A stretch of DNA of 48,102 nucleotides, taken from Candidatus Pacearchaeota archaeon (GTDB lineage: Archaea > Nanobdellota > Nanobdellia > Pacearchaeales > GW2011-AR1). The translations under genes and the position numbers were made by a program. The stretch lies in assembly GCA_018304025.1 (NCBI GenBank), contig JAGVXA010000007.1:1-48102 (forward strand), written 5' to 3'. The number at the start of each line of letters is the position of its first letter. Position 1 is the stretch's first letter. Of this stretch, positions 8,858 through 15,231 are shown in pieces. Under the pieces are notes generated by a model. The model was not told where the DNA came from. It saw only the letters and a program-made list of their open reading frames with translations, and searched no databases.

Positions 8858-9364
8858 CTAATATCTCCAGTTAAAATACCCTTTTTCAGAATCATAAACC
8901 GGCGCGTAATAATCATCCCCGTAATCTAAATTATTGTAAGCTGGCTTGTATCTCCAGTTTGTCGAAGTTGCGTCATCCTCTCCATCCCAACCGTACAATT
9001 CTCCCGTCGTGGAATAATAAGTTGCATATTTCCAGTCATTGTATTCTTCAGAAACATCTCTAATCGCTGTCCTCGCTTTCCTTCTGTACTGGCAGTCATC
9101 GTCACAGCCATAATGCCATCTTCCGCCGGAATAATATCTCGAATAATAATTCGGATATCTATAGTTGTACCTCGGATAATCGTAATACCCGTAATCTGAA
9201 TCTTGTCCTATTCGAACATACAAACCATAATCTCTCGGCTCGCAATCTCCGAAGTCATAGCAGTCGTCGTAATAAGTTCTGCGGGTCCAGTAAGCGTCAA
9301 CACTTCCCAAAAGTGAAACTATCAAAATTCCCGCGAATATTCCCAAGATTATTTTTTTCTCCAT
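8858..9364 (-). CDS. Secreted Tyr-rich protein with paired Cys
   Basis: The 168-residue product has a signal peptide (MEKKIILGIFAGILIVSLLG, then SVDA) followed by about 140 residues very rich in Tyr and Asp. Two Cys-containing spots (YDDCYDFGDCEPR and HYGCDDDCQYRR) suggest two disulfides or a metal site. Short RYYSGGR and YYDYPRYNYRYP units resemble the other two proteins. It is first in the three-gene group, with a TATA-like TTTAAAAATG upstream. The three probably arose by duplication and diverged. Confidence 0.8.
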   Translation of the reverse strand: MEKKIILGIFAGILIVSLLGSVDAYWTRRTYYDDCYDFGDCEPRDYGLYVRIGQDSDYGYYDYPRYNYRYPNYYSRYYSGGRWHYGCDDDCQYRRKARTAIRDVSEEYNDWKYATYYSTTGELYGWDGEDDATSTNWRYKPAYNNLDYGDDYYAPVYDSEKGYFNWRY

Positions 9365-9417
9365 GAAAAACCCACACCTGAAACATTTTTAAACCTATCT
9401 AACAAATCTACATTAGG

Positions 9418-9449
9418 CCCTAATTCGAAACTGAAATTTCGAAGTAGGG
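9418..9449 (+). repeat. Long imperfect hairpin upstream of tRNA-Asp
   Basis: CCCTAATTCGAAA (9418-9430) pairs with TTTCGAAGTAGGG (9437-9449) with one mismatch and a 6-base loop. It also repeats the first bases of the tRNA (GCCCTAATTCG at 9417-9427 against GCCCTAATCG at 9470-9479), as if a piece of tRNA 5' end had been copied here. Function unknown. Confidence 0.5.
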
Positions 9450-9469
9450 TGAATGAGCGTAGCGAATGA

Positions 9470-9540
9470 GCCCTAATCGTATAGTGGTTAGTACATGTCC
9501 CTGTCGCGGACAAGGCCCGAGTTCGATTCTCGGTTGGGGC
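9470..9540 (+). tRNA. tRNA-Asp (GTC)
   Basis: The acceptor stem GCCCTAA pairs with TTGGGGC at the 3' end (one T-G pair). The anticodon stem TGTCC/GGACA encloses loop CTGTCGC with anticodon GTC at 9503-9505. The T arm is CCGAG TTCGATT CTCGG. No intron and no encoded CCA. The 3' end is the insertion site of the mobile element that follows; its last 12 bases including GT recur at 21182. Confidence 0.96.
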
Positions 9541-9542
9541 GT
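9531..9542 (+). other. Left attachment site (tRNA 3' end core)
   Basis: CGGTTGGGGCGT covers the last ten bases of tRNA-Asp plus GT. The identical 12-mer occurs at 21182-21193, and shorter versions at 22160 and 22670. Use of a tRNA 3' end by a tyrosine recombinase is well known; assignment here is from repeat matching. Confidence 0.6.
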
Positions 9543-9607
9543 CCTTAGTTTCTTAGAACGTACGGACTTCGAGGTTTAATAGGTATCGACGCTGTCTAAG
9601 AATAAAG

Positions 9608-10813
9608 ATGGACATACACAACTACAAAAAAAGACTGGCGAGAACATTAGAGAATATAAAAAACTCTAAGATTTCAGCAAATAATAAGAAAGTTATTTTT
9701 AAGTTTCATGATAATTGTTTTACCGAAGGATTAAGCGTTTGTAAAATAGAAAGATATCTTTACGACTTGCAGAGATTTGCAGGCATGTTAAAAAAAGATT
9801 TGTTGAAGTCAAATAAGGACGATATAAAACAAGTTGTAGCGCAGATTGAAAAGAAAGAATGGAGCCCGCACTCTAAACATACTTTCAAGGTAATGATTAG
9901 AAAATTCTATAAGAGCATAGAAGGGCCGGAAGAAAAAGGAGTTTATCCGGAAAGAATCAGGTGGCTTCATTCTAATGTTAAGTACAGCAGTCTAAAACTT
10001 CCCGGCGAATTAATCACAGAGGACGATGTTCAAAAGATGATAACTTCTACTAATAATCTTAGAGATAGAGCACTTGTTGCTATCTTGTTTGAATCTGGCT
10101 GCAGAATAGGGGAGATAGGTAATTTGAAAATTAAGGATATTACTTTTGATGAATATGGAATGAAAATTAATGTTTCTGGAAAGACCGGAGGGAGAAGAGT
10201 AAGATTAGTCAATTCTGTTCCCTACTTGCAGGCGTGGATTAACATTCATCCTGAAAATCAAAATCCCGATAGTTACATATGGATAGGCAGAGATACCCGC
10301 GAGCTCTTGAATTATGCAACCTTCGCTTATATTCCCAAACATATGGCGGAGCTTGCAGGAATAAAAAAAAGAATACATCCGCATTTATTTAGGCACAGCA
10401 GAGCCACTGTCTTAGCTAAACATCTTACAGAAGCGCAGATGAAAGATTATCTCGGCTGGACTCAGTCTTCTAAAATGGCTGGAGTTTATGTTCACATGTC
10501 TGGGAGAGATACTGATGATGCAATTTTAAAATTAAACGGCGTTAAGATTGACGAAGATAAAAAAGAAGAATTGAAACTCAAACCGAAACCCTGTTTGAGA
10601 TGCAAAACAATTAATGAAGCGACAAATAAGTTTTGTAAATTGTGCGGCTTAATTTTAAATCAAGAAGAAGCTGATAGAATTATTAGCGATGATTTGAAAC
10701 GCAAGAATATCGACGGAGTTATGGAGAGAATTGTCGATGATCCTGATTTTCGTCGTCTTCTGGCGGAAAAATTAAACGGGAAGGTTTACCTTCCTCACGA
10801 TTCGCAATGTTAG
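9608..10813 (+). CDS. Tyrosine recombinase (integrase) with zinc ribbon
   Basis: Phage/Xer-type site-specific recombinase of 401 residues. An N-terminal SAM-like core-binding domain (about 1-125) is followed by the catalytic domain: Arg166 (SGCRIGE), Lys192 (GKTGG), HLFRH with His259 and Arg262, Trp284 (LGW) and the nucleophile Tyr294 (AGVYVHMS). The C-terminus adds a zinc ribbon, Cys329-x2-Cys332 and Cys343-x2-Cys346, a feature of many archaeal integrases. It directly follows tRNA-Asp, and the gene is intact, not split by integration as in SSV1-type viruses. A TATA-like TTTAATAGG lies about 30 bp before the ATG. Confidence 0.93.
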   Translation: MDIHNYKKRLARTLENIKNSKISANNKKVIFKFHDNCFTEGLSVCKIERYLYDLQRFAGMLKKDLLKSNKDDIKQVVAQIEKKEWSPHSKHTFKVMIRKFYKSIEGPEEKGVYPERIRWLHSNVKYSSLKLPGELITEDDVQKMITSTNNLRDRALVAILFESGCRIGEIGNLKIKDITFDEYGMKINVSGKTGGRRVRLVNSVPYLQAWINIHPENQNPDSYIWIGRDTRELLNYATFAYIPKHMAELAGIKKRIHPHLFRHSRATVLAKHLTEAQMKDYLGWTQSSKMAGVYVHMSGRDTDDAILKLNGVKIDEDKKEELKLKPKPCLRCKTINEATNKFCKLCGLILNQEEADRIISDDLKRKNIDGVMERIVDDPDFRRLLAEKLNGKVYLPHDSQC

Positions 10814-11045
10814 CCAGCATTCTACCAAAGCGAGTATCCAATAACGGAACAAACAGTGCCTTCTTTTTCTCATGTTTTAATGCATACTTTTTGTTTTGTC
10901 TCATTCTGTCTTGTTTGTGTTTTCTTTCAACGCGACAATTTGGACAAAGTGTTGCAGTATTTCTGTAGGCAGCATATTTTTTTTTGCAATCTTTATTTTC
11001 ACAGATTTTCATAAATCTAGCATTTCTAGGATTCATTGGCCCCAT
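10719..11045 (-). CDS. Small zinc-finger protein, antisense to int end
   Basis: About 108 residues from the ATG at 11045. CENKDCKKKYAAYRNTATLC and PNCR give four cysteines in a C-x4-C...C-x2-C zinc site, followed by a Lys/Arg-rich helix (ERKHKQDRMRQNKKYALKH) typical of nucleic-acid binding. The last 95 bp overlap the integrase 3' end on the other strand. The start is chosen because a TATA-like TTTTATAAA lies about 26 bp upstream. It could regulate the element; no family is recognised. Confidence 0.65.
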   Translation of the reverse strand: MGPMNPRNARFMKICENKDCKKKYAAYRNTATLCPNCRVERKHKQDRMRQNKKYALKHEKKKALFVPLLDTRFGRMLANIANREEGKPSRLIFPPEDDENQDHRQFSP

Positions 11046-11124
11046 TATCAATCTAAGCACTCTTTTTTTATAAAACTATCTTTTACCATTCTCGAAGCTA
11101 AACCTAATTTACTGACGATTACAT

Positions 11125-11143
11125 AACTTCGAGACTCGAAGTT
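11125..11143. promoter_or_regulatory. 19-bp palindrome, possible operator
   Basis: AACTTCGAG-A-CTCGAAGTT is a perfect palindrome with a one-base centre. It lies in the divergent intergenic region between the zinc-finger gene (minus, starting 11045) and the rep operon (plus, starting 11193), where a dimeric repressor would bind. A related half site ACTTCGAGG lies just before the integrase (about 9566-9575). Confidence 0.5.
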
Positions 11144-11192
11144 AAGAAGCTATCGCAGATTATTTTTAAGCAAAAGATAATTAATTATTGGT

Positions 11193-11309
11193 ATGGAGTT
11201 AAATTCTACTTGGGTTGATAAAATTGATGAAATGTTGAAAGAAATAAAAGAGAGCGAAAGGGCGAAACCGCCCCTTCAGGAGCCAAATGAAAAAGGAAAT
11301 TCTAACTAA
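11193..11309 (+). CDS. 38-residue ORF at head of rep operon
   Basis: Short charged protein (begins MELNSTWVDKIDEMLKEIKE, ends NEKGNSN). A TATA-like TATTTTTAA lies about 30 bp upstream of its ATG, so it is probably the first codon region of the transcript. It overlaps the next gene by 23 bp and contains that gene's ribosome site (AGGAG). It may be a small helical protein or a leader ORF for coupling; function unknown. Confidence 0.5.
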   Translation: MELNSTWVDKIDEMLKEIKESERAKPPLQEPNEKGNSN

Positions 11310-11520
11310 TAAGTCTCGATTTGGCCTTTACAATCTGGCCTTAGAGAGAATAGACGAGTGCCAAACATCAACGGGGGGAATAGCTAGTTTTCCGGATGTC
11401 TTTGAAAAAATTTGTCGTTCATTCTCGATAAAGAAAAAAGAAGCGTGGGAGCTTCTTTTTATGCTTCGTGATTTTGGCATGATTGAAATTGTGCCATTCA
11501 AGGGAGTGATTGTAAAATGA
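11287..11520 (+). CDS. Winged-helix-like small protein
   Basis: Product of 77 residues, apparently a single helix-turn-helix/winged domain: helices around IASFPDVFEKICRSFSIKKK and EAWELLFMLRDFGMIEI, then a short strand. Overlaps the RepA-like gene by four bases (ATGA), with CAGGAG upstream. Inferred DNA-binding partner or regulator for the replication gene. Confidence 0.65.
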   Translation: MKKEILTNKSRFGLYNLALERIDECQTSTGGIASFPDVFEKICRSFSIKKKEAWELLFMLRDFGMIEIVPFKGVIVK

Positions 11521-12860
11521 TTGCTGTTCTTGAAAACGAAGTCGAAGAGTTAATTAAAGAATATCCTGGAGCAGAAAAGGTAATTAGACGAGAAATTGAA
11601 GGGTGGCAGAGGTATTATATTACATCTCCTTTTCAGGAAAAAGAAAAAAAGATCTTCCTTCAATGCATCAAAAAACTTGTCACGTTTATCAATCAAGATT
11701 ACAAAGAAGATAAGGAGATTAAGGAAACAAAAAAGAAGAAAAGGGATTTAGATATAGTTTATGACTCTGAGTTAAATAGTTTGGAGATTAATCAAGTCGA
11801 ATGGATCATCGAGGGAATTATCCCTGAAAAATCAATTAGTTTTTTAGCTGGGAAGAGGGGAGTTTTCAAAAGTTTTATCTCTTTACTGATTAGCTATTGC
11901 GTTAGTAACGGCTTGGCTGTTTTTAATAAGTTTCCTTCTAAAAAATCAAAAATTTTATATTTGGACGAAGAAAATGGCCTCCCGCTAATCAAAGGAAGAG
12001 CAGACAAAATAAAAAACGGTCTAGACATTCAAAATAATTCTGATGTAGCCTACTCTTCTTTTGCTGGACTTAAGTTTGATTCTCCTTCTTCGATGACTGC
12101 TCTTGAGAAAGTCATACAGGAATTTAAGCCTAAGATTGTAATTGTTGATAGCTATAGAAGATTTGTAGGATTTGATGAAAACGACGCGGGAAAAGTTTCA
12201 AGTTTGTTTACGGACATTCTAAGGCCACTATCGGAAAAATATGGTGTAAGTTGGATTTTAGTTCATCATCTAAGAAAAGGGATGGCTGGGAGAAATCCCA
12301 TTGACGATATGGACGAGATACGAGGAAGTTCTGATTTGGCAAACTATGCCGATACGATTTTAATTGTACAAAGAAACAGGGGAGCAGAGAATAACTTTAT
12401 CCTTAAACAAGCAAAGTGCAGATATAAACAAGAGATGGCTCCTAAGGCAATAAACATTGATTGGGGAGAGGATATCTTGACAATGGACTGTGTAGGAGAT
12501 GCAGAAGAGAATATCTATGCAGTTGAAGTATGCGCTAACATGATAATGAAATGGGCTGCAGAAACTGAGAAGACATCCTTTAATAGAATGGAGGCTTTAG
12601 ATGCTATGAAATCGCAGAAACAATCTAAGCCGACAGTTGAGAGAGCTTTAAGGATGTTGTTAGACAATCAAAAACTAATAAAACCAAAAAGGGGAATCTA
12701 CGAGCTTAATCCGGATTACAAGAAAGAAGAAAAGAAAGCATCAGAGCCTCAAAAACCTCTTGATGCTTTTGAAGCTAAAGAAGATAAGACATCAGAAGCA
12801 TCTAATTATAATATAGAGGTTATCAAGATTGATGGAACGGATTTTGTAAAAGTAACATAA
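11517..12860 (+). CDS. RepA-like RecA-fold ATPase (AAA_25 type)
   Basis: Product of 447 residues. The ATPase core runs about 97-330: a divergent Walker A AGKRGVFKSF (111-120, Lys118-Ser119), LYLDEEN (147-153) and Walker B IVIVDS (207-212), then LVHHLRKGMAG and a sensor-like region RGSSDLANYADTILIV. This matches hexameric RepA/DnaB-like helicases found in plasmids and phages. The C-terminal 100 residues look like a winged helix (SFNRMEALDAMKSQKQSKPT) with a charged tail. It is probably the element's replication helicase. The phenylalanine in GVFKS replaces the usual Gly, as in some phage AAA_25 proteins. Confidence 0.8.
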   Translation: MIAVLENEVEELIKEYPGAEKVIRREIEGWQRYYITSPFQEKEKKIFLQCIKKLVTFINQDYKEDKEIKETKKKKRDLDIVYDSELNSLEINQVEWIIEGIIPEKSISFLAGKRGVFKSFISLLISYCVSNGLAVFNKFPSKKSKILYLDEENGLPLIKGRADKIKNGLDIQNNSDVAYSSFAGLKFDSPSSMTALEKVIQEFKPKIVIVDSYRRFVGFDENDAGKVSSLFTDILRPLSEKYGVSWILVHHLRKGMAGRNPIDDMDEIRGSSDLANYADTILIVQRNRGAENNFILKQAKCRYKQEMAPKAINIDWGEDILTMDCVGDAEENIYAVEVCANMIMKWAAETEKTSFNRMEALDAMKSQKQSKPTVERALRMLLDNQKLIKPKRGIYELNPDYKKEEKKASEPQKPLDAFEAKEDKTSEASNYNIEVIKIDGTDFVKVT

Positions 12861-12871
12861 AAGAAGACCTT

Positions 12872-12912
12872 TACTTTCGACTCTGTTTTGCCTTGCAAAA
12901 CAGAGGAAAGTA
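12872..12912 (+). other. Long hairpin after the RepA-like gene
   Basis: CTCTGTTTTGC (12881-12891) and GCAAAACAGAG (12895-12905) form a perfect 11-bp stem with a CTT loop. The stem continues after a 2-base bulge with TACTTTC (12872-12878) and GAAAGTA (12906-12912), 18 bp in all. No T-run follows, so it is less like a terminator and more like a structured RNA or replication element. Confidence 0.6.
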
Positions 12913-12941
12913 GAGCATTTAAACCTCGTCTATCGCCTTAA

Positions 12942-13266
12942 ATTGCGTGAGTTTGGCGATAGCCTCGCTTACAGCAACGCAAACCGCAAAACCTCACGTG
13001 CAGTAGCATTCGCACAATATCATTGTGCAAACTTTTGCTTGCGCAAAAGCGTGGCTTTTGCTTTCAATATCCAAAAGAAATGCTTTGAGTTCTTCGCCCA
13101 AGACTGTCTTGGGCAAACTTTTGGATATTGAATTTGCGTAAACGCCGCCGAATACTCGGCGGAGTTGCTGCTGTAAGAATTGAGCGGAGAAATTGAACAA
13201 AGAATGGAACGAAGCGGAATGAGTGCGTGAAATTTCGTAGCGGGGAGTGTTATCTTGCGTGAGTTT
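12942..13266. other. Highly structured non-coding block between direct repeats
   Basis: Nested inverted repeats fill this block: 13012-13028 (7-bp stem), 13032-13049 (7 bp, loop TTGC), 13064-13131 (14-bp outer stem TCAATATCCAAAAG/CTTTTGGATATTGA enclosing GCCCAAGA/TCTTGGGC at 13096-13114), and 13145-13162 (CCGCCGA/TCGGCGG). The 12-mer TTGCGTGAGTTT stands at both edges (12942-12953 and 13255-13266). Open frames crossing it look like by-products of the palindromes. Candidates are a replication origin, a structured RNA, or a small non-autonomous insertion with a 12-bp target duplication. Confidence 0.55.
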
Positions 13267-13287
13267 ATGTTTATTTTTTTAAACAAC

Positions 13288-13311
13288 CCTCTAACTCCCT
13301 TTAGAAGGGAG
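13288..13311. repeat. REP-like palindrome, copy 1
   Basis: CCCTCTAA followed by CTCCCTT-TAGA-AGGGAG is a head plus hairpin of the same style as the element at 13397-13433, 86 bp downstream. GAAAGC/GCTTTC (13322-13336) and CCGAGA/TCTCGG (13343-13365) hairpins lie between them. Confidence 0.45.
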
Positions 13312-13396
13312 GATATTTTAGGAAAGCTACGCTTTCTTATCACCGAGACAACTGCGTTTTCTCGGAACTCTTTCCTTGTTAGCTTAATCGGTGCCA

Positions 13397-13433
13397 CCCT
13401 CACCCCTAACCCCTCTCCCTCGAGGGAGAGGGG
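13397..13433. repeat. REP-like element with 24-bp perfect palindrome
   Basis: A C-rich head (CCCTCACCCCTAA) precedes a perfect 24-bp palindrome at 13410-13433 built on CTCGAG. The overall shape, C-rich head plus CTCTCCC/GGGAGAG stem, is like REP-type repeats widespread in bacterial genomes. Finding it in an archaeal element is unusual; identity with any named family would need a search. Confidence 0.5.
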
Positions 13434-13442
13434 AATTAGAAG

Positions 13443-13619
13443 TTATCTCTTGTTGAAGCCCGCAAAAATAATCGCTAGAACTAAACAGATTCCAATTAAT
13501 CCGCCGAGTACCCAGCCAAAAACGCTACTGAATGCGCCAATTATTTGTGCTGCAGCTCCAGTAACAAGCAATATGATTGCCATCACTATTGCTATTACTA
13601 TTCCTTGTGTATTTGACAT
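13443..13619 (-). CDS. 58-residue membrane protein with two TM segments
   Basis: The small hydrophobic protein has two predicted membrane segments (about 7-30, IVIAIVMAIILLVTGAAAQI, and 35-54, FGWVLGGLIGICLVLAIIFA) and ends NKR. A perfect GGAGG lies 7 nt before the ATG (13625-13630 region), which makes this a real gene. It is the only gene on the minus strand in this part of the element. Small two-TM proteins of this type occur in archaeal plasmids and viruses; function unknown. Confidence 0.75.
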   Translation of the reverse strand: MSNTQGIVIAIVMAIILLVTGAAAQIIGAFSSVFGWVLGGLIGICLVLAIIFAGFNKR

Positions 13620-13673
13620 TTTGTTGCCTCCATTTTTATTTTTCTCTTTTTTTTACAGGAAGGCTAGAATTGT

Positions 13674-13699
13674 AAGAAGTCTTCCTAACTTCTTTTTTT
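13674..13699 (+). terminator. Hairpin with T-run
   Basis: AAGAAGT (13674-13680) pairs with ACTTCTT (13688-13694), loop CTTCCTA, followed by TTTTT (13695-13699). It would end plus-strand transcripts from the rep operon before the defence operon. Confidence 0.45.
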
Positions 13700-13951
13700 C
13701 ATGATTTCCAATCTTAATCTTGTTATATACATATTATTGCAGTTGATTATCTCGTCGTATTTATTACAAACTACGACAGTTATAGAACAATTAAATAGAT
13801 TATTTGCGCAATTTAGAGAAATAAATAAATAAATAACCGTGGAGTCGAGAAAAATTTTTTCATAAAATTATTTTAATTATAGGTTAATAGATAAGCCATA
13901 CCTTAAATAAAAATTCGTTTAATATCCTATAAGGAAACATATACCAAAAGG

Positions 13952-13959
13952 TTTAAATA
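13952..13959 (+). promoter_or_regulatory. TATA box of the defence operon
   Basis: TTTAAATA is centred about 25 bp before the ATG at 13981, which predicts a transcript beginning at that ATG. Confidence 0.55.
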
Positions 13960-13980
13960 GTTAACATAGAAAGTTATAGC

Positions 13981-14052
13981 ATGAAAACAATAAGTAGAAA
14001 TATAATATCTTGTCCGTTGTATTATAGAATCGTCGTTGGAGGCGCTGATTAA
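13981..14052 (+). CDS. Possible 23-residue leader peptide
   Basis: This ORF begins MKTISRNIISCPLYY and ends VVGGAD. Its ATG lies where transcription should start, 25 bp after a TATA box. Its last codons contain GGAGG (14038-14042), and its stop is one base before the ATG of the zinc-ribbon gene at 14054. Translating this ORF would bring ribosomes to that start, so it could control expression of the whole restriction-like operon. There is no direct evidence that it is translated. Confidence 0.45.
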   Translation: MKTISRNIISCPLYYRIVVGGAD

Positions 14053-14053
14053 C

Positions 14054-15034
14054 ATGTCTCTTTTTTCTTCTAGTGAAAATCGAGTAAAGTGTGGAAAATG
14101 CGGAACAGAATTTGATTTAAATAAAAATCAAGATAGCTGCCCTCTTTGTGGATTTGGCCGTTCTCAGCCAATCGATATTCTTTCTAACAAAGAATTTCAA
14201 CAGGAAGAATCCAGCCACGAGAAAGATTTATTATCAATACCTCCACAGCTCAAACTCTCTAAAGGAAATATAAACGCTGGTGGCGGGCGTAATAAGATAG
14301 GGTCATGGGGAATGTTTAATGACTATTTCTCAGGAAAATTTCTACTCAGAATAAATGCCAACCTTATGCATGAAAAGAAAGTTGAATTTGTTTCGTTGCA
14401 TGAACTAATCGAAAACGCTAAAGTAATAATCTCTAAGCGCGGTCTAAAAAAAATGAAAGGATTTCCTAACGACATTAAAACCGAGTCTTCAGTTAACAGG
14501 CTAGTCAACCATTTTTTAGTTGAGTTCTACAATATGGGATTATTTGATGTACAATCAAAAAGTCCAATAAAAAAGAAGAGCATCTGGAATGAATCTTGGG
14601 AAAATATTCTAGTCAGACCAACAAGCGAGGGACTTGAGTTCGCAAAATTAAAAAACAAAATATTCGACGAGAAGGCAGCGCCTATAAAAGACAACCAAAT
14701 TTTAACGAACGAAGAAAGACAATGGCTTATCAATTATTTAAAGAATATAGAGAAATATAATTTCAAAGAGTATAGTTTGCTAAAAGAAATCGCTTCGTTT
14801 ATCCAAAAAGGCAATAATGGAAATAACGATTTGCGGGAATGGTTCAAGAAGAATCCAATATTTGTGTCTTATGTTAAAGAATGGAGTTCAAAGTCTGACG
14901 ACGACAAGGAATTTGAAAAACAGTTGTCAAATCTTTCACAAACATACGGCAGCGGAAAGATATCTCTTTTGCGGGAGCTGGGCGTTATAAGCAATAAAAG
15001 AAACGATTATAAGGTGATAGGGGAATTGAAATGA
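14054..15034 (+). CDS. Zinc-ribbon protein, first gene of defence operon
   Basis: Product of 326 residues. The N-terminus is a zinc ribbon, CGKCGTEFD...CPLCGFG (two Cys pairs within residues 13-33), followed by a linker and a helical, probably winged-helix region (KTESSVNRLVNHFLVEFYNM and TSEGLEFAKLKNK). No catalytic motif is recognised. The start is ATG 14054, with GGAGG 11 nt upstream; a TTG at 14036 is less likely. The gene ends in an ATGA overlap with the 66-residue gene. It could be a DNA-recognition or adaptor subunit for the GHKL ATPase downstream; this is inferred from operon position. Confidence 0.7.
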   Translation: MSLFSSSENRVKCGKCGTEFDLNKNQDSCPLCGFGRSQPIDILSNKEFQQEESSHEKDLLSIPPQLKLSKGNINAGGGRNKIGSWGMFNDYFSGKFLLRINANLMHEKKVEFVSLHELIENAKVIISKRGLKKMKGFPNDIKTESSVNRLVNHFLVEFYNMGLFDVQSKSPIKKKSIWNESWENILVRPTSEGLEFAKLKNKIFDEKAAPIKDNQILTNEERQWLINYLKNIEKYNFKEYSLLKEIASFIQKGNNGNNDLREWFKKNPIFVSYVKEWSSKSDDDKEFEKQLSNLSQTYGSGKISLLRELGVISNKRNDYKVIGELK

Positions 15035-15231
15035 AAACCTTAAAACTCCAAAAAGAAAAAATCTCTGTTAATAGAGAATTAATAAAAAAATTTGGAGAAG
15101 CAGTGTACTTCTGCCCCGAAGTTGAATCAGTGAATATTGAAATTAAATTCAAGGATGGCAGCAATATTGGGTTTAATCGAGAAGAAATGGAAGATAGATT
15201 TCATAAAATCGTCGAGGAGGATGAAGAATGA
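15031..15231 (+). CDS. 66-residue protein of defence operon
   Basis: Small acidic protein (ends KIVEEDEE) with a beta-looking middle (VESVNIEIKFKDGSNIGFN). No family recognised. It overlaps the genes on both sides by four bases, so it is translationally coupled between the zinc-ribbon protein and the GHKL ATPase. Fixed stoichiometry or a small chaperone/inhibitor role are guesses. Confidence 0.65.
   Translation: MKTLKLQKEKISVNRELIKKFGEAVYFCPEVESVNIEIKFKDGSNIGFNREEMEDRFHKIVEEDEE

Larger units (their letters stand above)
13620..13980. other. AT-rich intergenic region before defence operon
   Basis: No convincing gene. It holds the ribosome site of the minus-strand membrane protein, a terminator-like hairpin (13674-13699), a 43-codon ORF at 13701 without promoter room, and the promoter of the 13981 operon. 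Very AT-rich around 13840-13930, with no clear repeat. Confidence 0.5.

Noticed and set aside
12943-13403. Open frames on both strands (12943-13131, 12994-13200, 13020-13403)
   Set aside because: They run through nested palindromes and REP-like repeats, have no ribosome site or TATA box, and read as low-quality sequence on both strands.
13701-13832. 43-codon hydrophobic ORF beginning MISNLNLVIYILLQ
   Set aside because: It starts directly after a terminator-like hairpin, with no room for a promoter and no ribosome site. Kept out for now.
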